NCBI GenBank assembly: GCA_003151435.1
Contig: PLXP01000239.1
Span: 1 to 35,054, forward strand
From: Acidobacteriaceae bacterium
GTDB taxonomy: Bacteria > Acidobacteriota > Terriglobia > Terriglobales > Acidobacteriaceae
DNA: 35,054 nt
Direction of reading: 5' to 3'
Shown: piece after piece, positions 16,701 through 24,060 of the stretch
How the letters are laid out: each line of letters begins with the position of its first letter
How positions within the stretch are numbered: position 1 is the first letter of the stretch
Program-made: the position numbers and the translations under genes
The notes under the pieces: generated by a model
Told to the model about the DNA's origin: nothing
Seen by the model: only the letters and a program-made list of their open reading frames with translations
Databases searched by the model: none

Positions 16701-17701
16701 TCCGCAGGTGTCTCCGCGCTGCTGTTCGCGTCCCCTCGCTTGAGACGCTGTTTCCCGCCCCGTGGACCGTTGCCGCGCGGCGCACGCTGCCTAACGCGAG
16801 CCCGCAGTTGCCGGCTACGGCCCTTTGGGGACCGGTTCTGGGCTGGTGCCTGCTGCATGTGCTCGCCGAGGCCATCGACGCGGAAAACGGCGAACGCACC
16901 GCGCTGGAGTTGTTTGATCGCCTGCGTCTGCGCAAACCCTTCGCGCAAGCCTTCAGCGCTCTCGGCTTCGAGGGCGAACAGGGCTGGCGCGCTGCCGCCC
17001 GCATCAAGGTCCTGCTGCTGGTTGAAGCCGGAATCGGCGAGGATGCGAAGGCAGAAATGCCGGATGAGTTGGCGCAGGCAGCGTCCGCAAGCCTTACCGC
17101 CGCAGCTGAAGCGCTGGTTGCCGAGGCGGCATCCGCCGTTCCCGAGCCCGCTGCGCCGATCCCCGCACCGGAGGTTGAGTCTGCACCGAAAGCCACTCCC
17201 ACTGCGGACATCACGGCTGCGCCCCATGCCGAGCCGTTGCTCGCCAGTGGGCCCACGCCAGCCATAATGTGCGATCTACCCATTGCGCCCGCACTGTGGA
17301 AGGATCCGGATGTCCGCTGGCTCACCGGCGTACATGAGGCGGAAGGACATGCCTTCCTGGTTCACGAGCCCTACGAGGAACTGCTCTGGTGGCTGATGCT
17401 GCCCAAGCTGCTCCGCCTTGCTGACCAGGCAGTCCCGACACGCGCGGTCGCAGCCGCCATCAGCGAGAGTGTGGAAAGCGCGCTCGTGGCCGTTGTAGAG
17501 GCTGGTTATCGAGTGGATGCGCTGCTTGGCCCCGAAAAGGCTGAAGCACCGGTGACGGTGGATGAATCCGCGATGGTAGCTTCTGCGTCTGGCGAACTCG
17601 ATCCCGAAGCCGAGACTCGGGAGGAGTCGCAGTCCGAGGAACCTATCCTGGCGGATTCGGTTGAACCACTGACATCGGATGTTCCACCTGAAGACCTCTA
17701 G
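13742..17701 (+). CDS. very large GH13 (alpha-amylase superfamily) protein
   Basis: 1319 residues from ATG at 13742 (ATG at 13745, MEFHISR, equally likely; a longer frame begins at 13703). The first 310 residues are helical. The GH13 barrel spans roughly 310-800. Region I is DMVPNHMG (D425, H430). Region II is RFDAAMTLAKRHFHR, with nucleophile D545. Region III is LLLAEAFW, with acid/base E610. Region IV is NFMSNPDER, with D671; the usual His before this Asp is Pro. The catalytic triad is therefore complete. After the barrel come a beta domain (ENVFAYSNRHGGERALVVYN), a long helical region, an Ala/Pro-rich linker near 1140-1180 and an acidic tail. No signal peptide is seen, so it probably acts on alpha-glucan inside the cell. 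The exact reaction is not predictable; the length is about twice that of a normal amylase. Confidence 0.88.
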   Translation: MMEFHISRNARERYRFSETLFSYTGNVVFADMAACRAFAHRMNQVREVEKNPVLAVHAGSLYAMGLIDEASHVLMARYREQFDSQVMADALTWFDSQVGTDALDRLLLTFVEQFPGSTVIQGLETPQEWLKGSTGATPHREAALEELLLLWTANRNEAFKPFDELFEDRSLAEKTVYRTVTRQLPNYFATRPLIPLPGASPVNLLQLLRAPATGAPKSLREQLDILRRMWKPLIGDSMERLLLIAGEILHEEELAIWMQFNPPAVQARTAAEEAARRRRESGQQQWPSTVSTADVPTFGDPAHEYEKFSADTAWMPTTVMIAKSTYVWLAQLSRQYSRHIGRLNEIPDEELQTLASRGMNTLWLIGVWERSRASKTIKLLCGNQDAVASAYSLFDYRIADDLGGEAAYINLRDRAYRKGIRLASDMVPNHMGIDSPWVVEHPDWFISRWESPYPAYSFEGPDLSGDGRVEIKIDDHYFTQTDAAVVFRRRDRNSGETRYIYHGNDGTSFPWNDTAQLDYLNPAVREQVIQTILHVARLFPVIRFDAAMTLAKRHFHRLWFPGPGSSGAIPSRAESGMSQADFDRVMPHEFWREVVDRVATEVPGTLLLAEAFWLMEGYFVRTLGMHRVYNSAFMVMMRDEDNAKYRSVIKNTLEFDPDIMKRYVNFMSNPDERTAIDQFGKGDKCFGVAALMATLPGLPMFGHGQVEGFTEKYGMEYRRPRYDEWPDHWMVERHEREIAPLLERRWLFAESYNFLLYDFFHDSGSVDENVFAYSNRHGGERALVVYNNRYGGTRGTVRISAAYADKGSGQLRQRSLWEGLGLVDTSSIVAYRDSLTGLEYLRRAGELADRGLTLDLHAYQCHVFLDWRELHSTAEKSWDRLCDHLSGRGVPSIDDALISLELRPVHDALRAVLDPAIARMLVALAETPRSQATAQEKKSGKKQNEFSDHAWARCEQLLTAVQAAYARARGEKFAAHPVPPSSLAQVFRRCLRAAVRVPSLETLFPAPWTVAARRTLPNASPQLPATALWGPVLGWCLLHVLAEAIDAENGERTALELFDRLRLRKPFAQAFSALGFEGEQGWRAAARIKVLLLVEAGIGEDAKAEMPDELAQAASASLTAAAEALVAEAASAVPEPAAPIPAPEVESAPKATPTADITAAPHAEPLLASGPTPAIMCDLPIAPALWKDPDVRWLTGVHEAEGHAFLVHEPYEELLWWLMLPKLLRLADQAVPTRAVAAAISESVESALVAVVEAGYRVDALLGPEKAEAPVTVDESAMVASASGELDPEAETREESQSEEPILADSVEPLTSDVPPEDL

Positions 17702-17737
17702 CGAAGGCGTGCGGGGCCGAAATTGGTATTCGTGCTA

Positions 17738-17765
17738 CCCCAGGTCTCAGAGTCGAGACCTGGGG
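17738..17765. terminator. perfect hairpin between convergent genes
   Basis: An 11-bp perfect stem (CCCCAGGTCTC with GAGACCTGGGG) encloses the loop AGAGTC. It lies between the convergent GH13 and araB genes, where a bidirectional terminator is expected, but no T-run follows on either side. It could equally be a dispersed palindromic element. Confidence 0.5.
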
Positions 17766-17797
17766 ACCCAATCAAGCGAGACAAAACATGAGCCAGA

Positions 17798-19381
17798 TCA
17801 TGCAGAAGCGGTCACTTCGCTGGCAATCCTGCGCAACTCAGGCAGGACGTCTCCCAGGGCGCAAGGTAGAGCGGTCTTCATGCCGAGAGCGAAGTAGACC
17901 TTGCGATAGAGCGCGTAAAGTTTCTCGTAGATTGCGGTCGCATTCGGGTCGGGTGCGAAGACTGTGTGTTTGAGGCAGAGAGCGGCTTGCGCTTCTTCGA
18001 TGCCCGGGAACGCCCCTGCCGCCACCATCGCAAAGATGCCCGAGCCAAGGCTGGTCGGCACCCCTGCAGGCACCAGCACGGGCTTGCCAAGCACGTTGGC
18101 ATACACCTGGTTCAACACCGGATTGTTTTGCGGAATGCCACCGGCGTTGATGACGCGGTCCACGGGCACACCGTGCTCCGCCATGCGCTCCAGGATGATG
18201 CGGGTGTGGAACGCCGTGCCTTCGATGGCGGCGAAGAGTTCATCCTGCGCGGTGTGAATCAGGTTCCAACCCAGAGTGACGCCGCCGAGTTCGGGATTGA
18301 CCAGCACCGTGCGATCGCCATTGTCCCAGCTCAGCCGCAAGAGGCCCGTCTGTCCGGCGCGATAGGCTTCAAGCCCCGTGGCCAGCGCGGACACCTTCAC
18401 TCCGGCTCGGCGCGCGATGGCTTCAAAAATGTCGCCGGTGGCGGACAGGCCCGCTTCAATGCCGGTGAACTGAGGATGGACGCTGCCCGGCACCACTCCG
18501 CACACGCCGGGGATGAGTTCGGTCTTCTTCGCCATCGCAATGATGCACGTGGATGTGCCCACTACGTTGACCACATCGCCTTCGCGGCAGCCTGCGCCCA
18601 GTGCATCCCAATGCGCATCGAAGGCGCCCACGGGTACGGGTATGCCCGCGCGGAGGCCCAGTTCTTCAGCCCAATGCGGAGCCAGATGCCCGGCCAGATG
18701 ATCGGAGGTTTGATAGTCGCCGGCAAGCTTTTCGCGAACGCCGTCGAACAGGGGATCGAGCTTGGAGAGAAAGCCTTGCGGTGGCAAGCCGCCCCATTTT
18801 GGATTCCACATCCACTTGTGGCCCATGGCACAGACGCTGCGCTTGGCCAGCCTTGGATCGGTGACGCCGCATAGCGTGGCGGCCACCATGTCGCAGTGTT
18901 CGAATGCGGAGGCGAACTGGCTCCGCTTCTCAGGATTGTGGCGCAGCCAGTGGAGCAGCTTGGCGAATCCCCACTCGTGCGAGTAAACGCCGCCGCACCA
19001 TTCGATGGCTTCAAGGCCTTCGCTGTGCGCCAGCGCGGTAATCTGCTGCGCTTCCTTTTTGGCGCGGTGGTCGCACCAAAGGTAGTACTCGTTCAGGGGC
19101 TGCATGTGCGCGTCGACGGGAACCACGCTCGATCCGGTCGTATCCAGCGCGATGGCTTCAACCCGCTCGCCGGGAATGCCCGCTTCGCTGACCGCCTTGC
19201 GCGTTGCGGCGGCAAGGGCGCGCATGTGATCGGAATGCGCCTGGGTGGCAAAGTCCGGGTCTTCGCGCTTACGATGCAGCGGGTATTCCTCGACCGCCGT
19301 ACCCAGGCGGCCGCGCTCGCTATCCATAATCGAAACGCGCACACTCAATGTTCCAAAATCGACTCCCGCAACGACGGCCAT
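17798..19381 (-). CDS. araB: ribulokinase
   Basis: 527 residues, ATG with AAGGAT upstream. It belongs to the FGGY carbohydrate-kinase family: the N-terminal phosphate-binding motif is VAGVDFGTLSVRVSIMD, and the ribulokinase-type segments include LDTTGSSVVPVD, YYLWCDHRAKKEA, CGGVYSHEWGFAKLLHW, PVGAFDAHWDALGAG, VGTSTCIIAMA and GIEAGLSATGDIFEAIARR. The C-terminal FGGY signature region is INAGGIPQNNPVLNQVYANV. The enzyme phosphorylates L-ribulose to L-ribulose 5-phosphate in L-arabinose breakdown, in the cytosol. araA and araD are not in the window. It is divergent from a LacI-family gene, with a LacI-type operator just downstream of its proposed promoter. It fits with the GH28 and GH-A-like genes further on in plant polysaccharide use. 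Confidence 0.94.
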   Translation of the reverse strand: MAVVAGVDFGTLSVRVSIMDSERGRLGTAVEEYPLHRKREDPDFATQAHSDHMRALAAATRKAVSEAGIPGERVEAIALDTTGSSVVPVDAHMQPLNEYYLWCDHRAKKEAQQITALAHSEGLEAIEWCGGVYSHEWGFAKLLHWLRHNPEKRSQFASAFEHCDMVAATLCGVTDPRLAKRSVCAMGHKWMWNPKWGGLPPQGFLSKLDPLFDGVREKLAGDYQTSDHLAGHLAPHWAEELGLRAGIPVPVGAFDAHWDALGAGCREGDVVNVVGTSTCIIAMAKKTELIPGVCGVVPGSVHPQFTGIEAGLSATGDIFEAIARRAGVKVSALATGLEAYRAGQTGLLRLSWDNGDRTVLVNPELGGVTLGWNLIHTAQDELFAAIEGTAFHTRIILERMAEHGVPVDRVINAGGIPQNNPVLNQVYANVLGKPVLVPAGVPTSLGSGIFAMVAAGAFPGIEEAQAALCLKHTVFAPDPNATAIYEKLYALYRKVYFALGMKTALPCALGDVLPELRRIASEVTASA

Positions 19382-19446
19382 ATCACACTATCCTTTTGTG
19401 GTGATGCCGGCCTGAAGGAGGAATTTCTCCAGTACGCAGCAATCTT

Positions 19447-19460
19447 GGTAAACGTTTGCC
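19447..19460. promoter_or_regulatory. LacI-type operator upstream of araB
   Basis: GGTAAACGTTTGCC is a near-perfect 14-bp palindrome around a central CG (one mismatched pair), matching the TGTAAACGTTTACA-like operators of LacI-family repressors. It lies 66 bases before the araB start and just below its proposed promoter. A weaker half-site (TGTAAACG) is at 19536-19543, close to the lacI-like start. Confidence 0.6.
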
Positions 19461-19470
19461 GAGAAAGTTG

Positions 19471-19500
19471 ACAGTAGATTCATAGACGATCCGCTGTCAA
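19471..19500 (-). promoter_or_regulatory. possible araB promoter
   Basis: On the minus strand a perfect -35 TTGACA (complement at 19495-19500) is followed after 18 bases by a weak -10 TACTGT (19471-19476). Transcription would start near 19465, directly before the LacI-type operator, a natural repression layout. The TTGACAG/CTGTCAA pair at 19468-19474 and 19494-19500 also forms an inverted repeat. Confidence 0.4.
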
Positions 19501-19561
19501 GTTCTTCGTCTCGGATCCCAATCCATACAGTATGATGTAAACGCATTCTCTAGCCCCTCTT

Positions 19562-20683
19562 ATGGCCAACAAAAAAAACAAAAGAAGCACTGGAAGCCTC
19601 AAGAAACCGGCGCTCATGGACATTCGCACGGTGGCGGAGCACGCCAGTGTCTCCATCGCCACGGTCTCTCGCACCATCAATCACGTGCCCACTGTAAATG
19701 CCAAGATGGCCAAGCGGGTGTGGGAAGCTATACGCGAGTTGAACTATTTTCCGAATACGCAGGCCCGGGCGCTGGTGTCTGGCCGCAGCGGGCTGCTGGG
19801 ACTGATCGTCTCCGAGATCACCAATCCCTTCTTCCCGGAGTTGATCCAGGGCTTCGAAGATGTGGCCGTCGAGAACGGCTACGAGATCCTGATCAGCTCC
19901 ACCAACTACGACCCCAAGCGCATGTCGCTCTGCATTCGCCGCATGCTTGAGCGCAAGACCGAGGGAGTTGCGGTGATGACCTTCGGCATTGAAGAGCCGC
20001 TGCTGGAGCAGTTGGCAGAGCGCAACATCCCGATGGTGTTTGTCGACGTGGGGCCGGACAGCCCAGGCACCAGTGTGCTCAAGGTCGACTACCATCACGG
20101 CATTCGGCAGGGGGTGCAGCACCTGGCCGCGCTGGGGCATCGGGACATCGCGTTCGTTTCGGGCCCTGCCCGGCTTCACTCGGCGCAATCGCGACTGAAC
20201 GCTTTTTCCAAGTCGCTGAACGAGTGCGGCATCGCTCTCGATCCGGCATGGATTGTGGAAGGCGATCACACGCTGGAAGGCGGCATTCTCGCCATGGAAA
20301 AGCTGCTCGCGGGGGACAAGCTGCCGACGGCGGTGATGTGTTCCAACGACATGACCGCGATCGGTGTGCTTCACAAGGTCTATCGCGCAGGTTTGCGCAT
20401 TCCCGATGATCTGTCGATTATCGGATTCGACGACATTCAAATGGCGCGGGTCACGATTCCGCCTCTTACTTCCATCCAGATGTCTCGACTGGAACTGGCG
20501 CGCGCTGCGGTCACTGCACTGCGGGCTCATTTGGAAGGCACCGAGACTCACCGCGAATACAAGATCGACACCCATCTTGTGGTTCGGGAATCTACCGGCT
20601 ATCCGCCGGGCGCCATGGAACACCTGCAACAATCAGGCCAGCGCAACGGGCAGGATTCGGCGGTCAAACGGAAGAAGGTTTAA
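19562..20683 (+). CDS. LacI-family transcriptional regulator
   Basis: 373 residues. After a basic leader, residues 20-43 form the LacI helix-turn-helix (IRTVAEHASVSIATVSRTIN), followed by the hinge region (NYFPNTQARALVSGRSG). The sugar-binding core follows (LLGLIVSEITNPFFPELIQG, VFVDVGPDS, MCSNDMTAIGVLHKV, DDLSIIGFDDIQMARVTIPP). The gene is divergent from araB, and a palindrome typical for this family lies between them, so it probably represses araB (and itself) until a sugar signal is present. The ligand is not predictable; L-arabinose or a derivative fits the context. A -10-like TATGAT at 19531-19536 precedes it, without a good -35. Confidence 0.93.
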   Translation: MANKKNKRSTGSLKKPALMDIRTVAEHASVSIATVSRTINHVPTVNAKMAKRVWEAIRELNYFPNTQARALVSGRSGLLGLIVSEITNPFFPELIQGFEDVAVENGYEILISSTNYDPKRMSLCIRRMLERKTEGVAVMTFGIEEPLLEQLAERNIPMVFVDVGPDSPGTSVLKVDYHHGIRQGVQHLAALGHRDIAFVSGPARLHSAQSRLNAFSKSLNECGIALDPAWIVEGDHTLEGGILAMEKLLAGDKLPTAVMCSNDMTAIGVLHKVYRAGLRIPDDLSIIGFDDIQMARVTIPPLTSIQMSRLELARAAVTALRAHLEGTETHREYKIDTHLVVRESTGYPPGAMEHLQQSGQRNGQDSAVKRKKV

Positions 20684-20798
20684 GCGAAATCGCGCGGTTG
20701 CGCAGACATAATGGACCGTTGCGAACAGCAGCAGCGGCCAGCGCCAGACTCAGTTCATCGCGGTGTCTTGGGTCCGAACCGGGCGAATGCAGCGTTGC

Positions 20799-22421
20799 CT
20801 AGGACCGGGCGCCTGCAAGAACCCTCGGAGGCTCTTCGTTGCGCGTTGAATGCGCGAACGGCAGATCGACCTTCACCTGCGTGCCCGACTTTCCGGCAGC
20901 GATGCTGCTGCTTACGTTGATACGGCCGCCGCGATTCTCCACAAGCTGCTTGGTCACCCACAGTCCGATACCGGTGCCCACATCCTGCTTGGTGGTGAAG
21001 AAGGGCTCAAAAATCCGGGAGAGGTGCTGCTCCTCAATTCCAGAACCTCGATCCTCAATCAGCACCTGCATTCCATCGCCGCCGGCATCGGCGGTGGCGT
21101 CGATCTCGATGCGCAGCACGCCACCCTTCGGCATGGCGTCGATGGAGTTCGCAATGATGTTGGAGAAGACCTGCACCATTTCGCCTCTGTTGGCCAGCAG
21201 CGGTCGCGACACCCCAACTTGCCGCTCTACCGTGATGCCCCGCGAGAAGAGTTTCGACTTGTAGACCGTCAAGACATCTTCGATCAGGCCGGGCATATCT
21301 ACTTCGCAGGGTACGCTGCGGTCACGGTAGTAGCCCAGTGTCAGGCGGGCGATGTGCGAGACCCGCTCCACCTCGCTCTCCGCCGTTTGCAGAAAGCGGT
21401 GAGCCTCGGTGGCTTCCGGCGAGGCGCGGCGCGCCAGGAAGATGAGATTCATCACCGCTTCCAGCGGATTGTTGATCTCATGGGCGATTGAGGCCGCCAT
21501 GCGGCCCGTTGCTGCCAGTTTTTCTGATTGCAGCAGCAGCTTTTCCATCTTCTTCCGATCGGAAATATCGCGCGCAATCTTCGAAGTGCCGATGACGCGC
21601 CCCGTGCCGTCCCGAATCGGGGAGATGGTCAGGGAAACGTCGAGGCGCGTGCCGCTCTTTGTGACTCTCGTGGTTTCGTAGTGAGCCAGCCGTTCGCCCT
21701 TTCTCAGCTTGCTCAAGATGTCGCGCTCTTCCGCGTGCAATTCGTCGGGAATGATGCGCAGGATCGGTTGGCCGATCATCTCCTCCGCGCTGTATTCGAA
21801 CATGCGGCAGGAAGCCTGGTTCCAACTAGTCACGATCCCGTCCAGGTTTTTGCTGACGATGGCGTCATCGGACGATTCCACGATGGCGGACAGCCGGAAG
21901 CGCGCTTCTTCTGCTCGCTTGCGGTCAGAGATATCGTGGGCAATTTTGGATGCGCCGATAATCCGTCCTTCGTTGTCCCGGACGGGTGAGATGGTCAGGG
22001 ACACTTCCAGCCTGTGACCGTCTTTGGCCACGCGGATTGCCTCATAGCGCTCAATTCGTTCGCCCGCCCGAATCTTGCCGAGGATATTCTCCTCCTCGTA
22101 GCGCATCTCTGGAGGAATCAATCGCAGGATAGGTTGACCGATCATTTCCTCAGGAGAGTATCCGAACATGCGGCAGGCAGCAGGATTCCAACTCGTGATG
22201 ATGCCGTTCAGATCCTTGCTGATGATGGCGTCCTGGCAGGAATCAACGAGAGCGGCAAGCAGAAACCATGGATGTTTCTGGATGATCTTCGCTGGGTTGT
22301 CAATGGACGAGAGACGTTGGGGCGTATCGCCATCCGAGAGAGGTCTCTGTGTGGGTCTTAGGTTCATTGCCCTCCGAACGATGTGCGACCTTCGCGAACT
22401 TGCGGCAACCTTCCCCCGCAT
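20799..22421 (-). CDS. sensor histidine kinase with two PAS domains
   Basis: 540 residues from ATG at 22421. ATG at 22367 (residue 19) is an alternative with GGAGG three bases upstream. Two PAS domains lie at about 55-168 and 177-290 and are very alike (both contain TSWN, EEMIGQPILR, VSLTISP, ASKIAHDISDRK or TSKIARDISDRK), so they arose by internal duplication. The H-box SIAHEINNPLEAVMN has the phosphoacceptor His at 314. The ATPase domain has the N-box NIIANSIDAMPKGG, D-box EDRGSGIEE, F-box FFTTKQD and G-box GTGIGLWVTKQLVENRGG. No membrane segments are seen. No response regulator lies nearby; the gene is convergent with the lacI-like gene. Confidence 0.92.
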   Translation of the reverse strand: MRGKVAASSRRSHIVRRAMNLRPTQRPLSDGDTPQRLSSIDNPAKIIQKHPWFLLAALVDSCQDAIISKDLNGIITSWNPAACRMFGYSPEEMIGQPILRLIPPEMRYEEENILGKIRAGERIERYEAIRVAKDGHRLEVSLTISPVRDNEGRIIGASKIAHDISDRKRAEEARFRLSAIVESSDDAIVSKNLDGIVTSWNQASCRMFEYSAEEMIGQPILRIIPDELHAEERDILSKLRKGERLAHYETTRVTKSGTRLDVSLTISPIRDGTGRVIGTSKIARDISDRKKMEKLLLQSEKLAATGRMAASIAHEINNPLEAVMNLIFLARRASPEATEAHRFLQTAESEVERVSHIARLTLGYYRDRSVPCEVDMPGLIEDVLTVYKSKLFSRGITVERQVGVSRPLLANRGEMVQVFSNIIANSIDAMPKGGVLRIEIDATADAGGDGMQVLIEDRGSGIEEQHLSRIFEPFFTTKQDVGTGIGLWVTKQLVENRGGRINVSSSIAAGKSGTQVKVDLPFAHSTRNEEPPRVLAGARS

Positions 22422-22438
22422 GTGAGGATAACCCGCAG

Positions 22439-22663
22439 CTACCTTGACGGTGAGGCCTTGGCCATCGCTGTGATCGAAGGGCCGTATCCAACGCGGGTAA
22501 GGCAGGGAACTGGCCTGCCTTTAAGTACCGGTCGAATGTTTCGATGCTCGACCCCGAGGAACGAGTTGCCCGGGACGCGTGCCGGCTTGAATTTGTCTTG
22601 TGGAAAATCCGGCACCATTCCGGCGCCGTAGGATCGATCCCAATTCCTTGTGTTTCTTTGCAT
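22439..22663 (-). CDS. possible 74-residue basic protein, unknown
   Basis: ATG at 22663 has a GGAG eight bases upstream, which favours this start over the longer frame from 22744. The product is basic and Pro-rich (for example FPQDKFKPARVPGNSFLGV) and has no recognised domain. It ends 17 bases before the double-PAS kinase gene on the same strand, so it could be its leader gene. It may also be a chance ORF. Confidence 0.3.
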   Translation of the reverse strand: MQRNTRNWDRSYGAGMVPDFPQDKFKPARVPGNSFLGVEHRNIRPVLKGRPVPCLTRVGYGPSITAMAKASPSR

Positions 22664-22823
22664 TAGCGACTCTCCGCCGGATGATCCAGACGCGGTCCGA
22701 AGGTGTGTCCGGTTCCCACTTCCATTACGGTGTCTACGAGTCATCGCGCGATGCGTTGAGTCGGACGCCTATCGCACGCTCAAATCTCCGTCCACATCCA
22801 CCACCACGGAGTCACCCTGAATC

Positions 22824-22912
22824 CAGGAAGAAACAAAAATGCAAGTTCAACAAGACAAGGCTAAACCGAAGAACGCCTGTTTCATCCCTCGCGGGTCGGC
22901 AACGCCGGTGGA
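22824..22912 (+). repeat. copy 1 of a ~89-bp direct repeat (second copy 23243-23330)
   Basis: The segment begins CAGGAAGAAACAA and ends AACGCCGGTGG; a diverged copy lies about 420 bases further on at 23243-23330, in the same orientation. Copy 1 covers the ribosome site and the first half of the 50-codon ORF. Copy 2 has CTG in place of the ATG and stops 9 bases after the repeat ends. Confidence 0.75.
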
Positions 22913-22991
22913 CAACGGCTACAAAACAGCACCTTTCCCGCAGCTTTTTGAGGCGTTTTGCACCACCTTTGGGGCATTTCCATTGTATTAA
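22839..22991 (+). CDS. 50-residue small ORF, unknown
   Basis: ATG at 22839 is preceded by AGGAAG about eight bases away. The product starts MQVQQDKAKPKNACFIPRGS and continues with an aromatic C-terminal half (PFPQLFEAFC, TTFGAFPLY). It is short, with a basic front and a Phe-rich end, and no family is recognised. A decayed second copy of its 5' half lies at 23243-23330. Nothing near it suggests a function. Confidence 0.4.
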   Translation: MQVQQDKAKPKNACFIPRGSATPVDNGYKTAPFPQLFEAFCTTFGAFPLY

Positions 22992-23242
22992 GTTATTGAT
23001 TATAAAGCACTTGACGTTTACGTCTTGCTGGGAATAACTGCTGTAACCTGTTTATTTTGTTCAAGTTAAATCAACATCTAGCAAACTTCCCGAGAGGGAA
23101 GAGGGGGGAGGGGTACCCGGTACGGGTACGGACCGGGCAGATCCCTGACAGATTGAGCCTTGTCGCTTCGTCTCCATTTACGATTGTGCTCCCGCGGAGG
23201 GCTATTTTCTGCACTGGACCTCAAAAGCGTCTTTCCGCAGCG

Positions 23243-23338
23243 CAGGAAGAAACAAGACTGCAAGCTCAACAACACAAGGCTAAAGCGAGGAATGCCCATC
23301 TCATCCCTCGCGGGTCGGTAACGCCGGTGGGGGACTAG
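23243..23338 (+). pseudogene. truncated second copy of the 50-residue ORF
   Basis: The frame reads QEETRLQAQQHKAKARNAHL then IPRGSVTPVGD and stop, parallel to QEETKMQVQQDKAKPKNACF then IPRGSATPVD in the first copy. The start codon is CTG and the Phe-rich second half is missing. It can be read as the end of a 93-codon open frame from 23057, but that frame has no other support. Confidence 0.5.
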
Positions 23339-23373
23339 TACTACAGTTGTATTTGCTCCGAAGGCTTCGATCC

Positions 23374-23426
23374 GGGCCTAAAGGCCCCGAGATTTGGGCC
23401 TGTTTTCAGGGGGTTAAAACCCCCTG
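23374..23426. repeat. two adjacent perfect palindromes
   Basis: GGGCCTAAAGGCCC (23374-23387) and CAGGGGGTTAAAACCCCCTG (23407-23426) are perfect inverted repeats 19 bases apart. Neither is next to a gene end with a T-run, so they are more likely a dispersed repetitive (REP-like) element than a terminator. Confidence 0.6.
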
Positions 23427-23474
23427 CTCCCTCCGCAACCGCCATCTGCAACTGGAGTACCAGGGCGTGTTCAC

Positions 23475-23518
23475 ACTATCCTCAATGCTTCGACAATGAG
23501 TGCAGAGTTGAGGATAGT
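23475..23518. repeat. 11-bp inverted repeat with 22-nt loop
   Basis: ACTATCCTCAA (23475-23485) is the exact complement of TTGAGGATAGT (23508-23518). It lies in the non-coding stretch well upstream of the 75-residue gene. It could be an RNA stem, a protein site or a remnant of a small mobile element. Confidence 0.6.
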
Positions 23519-23692
23519 AAGACTATCGTGCCACCAAGGGCGGCTTTGCGGCCAATTTCTGCCGGCTTTCTGTCTCATTGTGTACAGCATTCCGTGGAGT
23601 GGCGTGATTAATTGCTTGTGAGCAAACGACATAAACCTAATTGCAACCCGCGCGCGGACGTGATTTTACATAGGTTTTACGCTATTTTTCTA

Positions 23693-23721
23693 TTGATTTT
23701 TGAAGAAAAAATCCTTAAAAT
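23693..23721 (+). promoter_or_regulatory. sigma-70-type promoter of the 75-residue gene
   Basis: TTGATT (23693-23698) and TAAAAT (23716-23721) are separated by exactly 17 bases in an AT-rich stretch. Transcription would start near 23728, giving a leader of about 90 bases before the ATG at 23817. Confidence 0.6.
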
Positions 23722-23816
23722 AAGATACTAGAGTTGCATAAGGGCCGGCCAGCTATCCCCCAAGCGCGAGCCCGAAGTTGTAACAATTTATCCCTCTCTA
23801 TAAGGACACCAAATCG

Positions 23817-24044
23817 ATGGCAAAGCGTCGTGGAAATCCGAATTGGGGCAAACCGGAGCCCATCGGGCCCGTTGTGCCTACTGTGACCTCCTTCGAACAG
23901 ATCGTCAAGGAGTTCAAGCTCACGCCGGATCAGTATATCCGGTCAACCCGTCTGCGGGAGTGGGCGCGTCGCAATAAGAATTCCAAGTACATCCCCGAGG
24001 CTCTGCTTGAGGCTTGGGGCTTTGAAATCGAATCGACGTTGTAG
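23817..24044 (+). CDS. 75-residue basic protein, unknown, single-gene unit
   Basis: ATG start with AAGGA about 11 bases upstream. The product begins MAKRRGNPNWGKPEPIGPVV and continues with a helical half (FEQIVKEFKLTPDQYIRSTR, LREWARRNKNSKYIPEALLE, AWGFEIESTL). The mix of a basic, Pro/Gly-rich front and a charged helical body would suit a nucleic-acid-binding protein, but no family is named with confidence. It is framed by a good promoter and a perfect terminator, so it is expressed alone and probably strongly. The riboflavin gene follows as a separate unit. Confidence 0.8.
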   Translation: MAKRRGNPNWGKPEPIGPVVPTVTSFEQIVKEFKLTPDQYIRSTRLREWARRNKNSKYIPEALLEAWGFEIESTL

Positions 24045-24060
24045 GTGCTCTCCTTTCAGT

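Larger units (their letters stand above)
22992..23816. other. 825-bp mostly non-coding stretch with palindromes
   Basis: Apart from the truncated ORF copy, this stretch holds no supported gene. It contains a CTTCCC-GAGA-GGGAAG hairpin (23086-23101), GGTACC-like short repeats (23113-23137), three stronger inverted repeats, and the promoter of the 75-residue gene. From 23620 to 23740 base composition turns AT-rich. Confidence 0.6.

Noticed and set aside
19550..20632. 360-codon minus-strand frame opposite the LacI-family gene
   Set aside because: Antisense shadow; the plus strand carries all LacI motifs.
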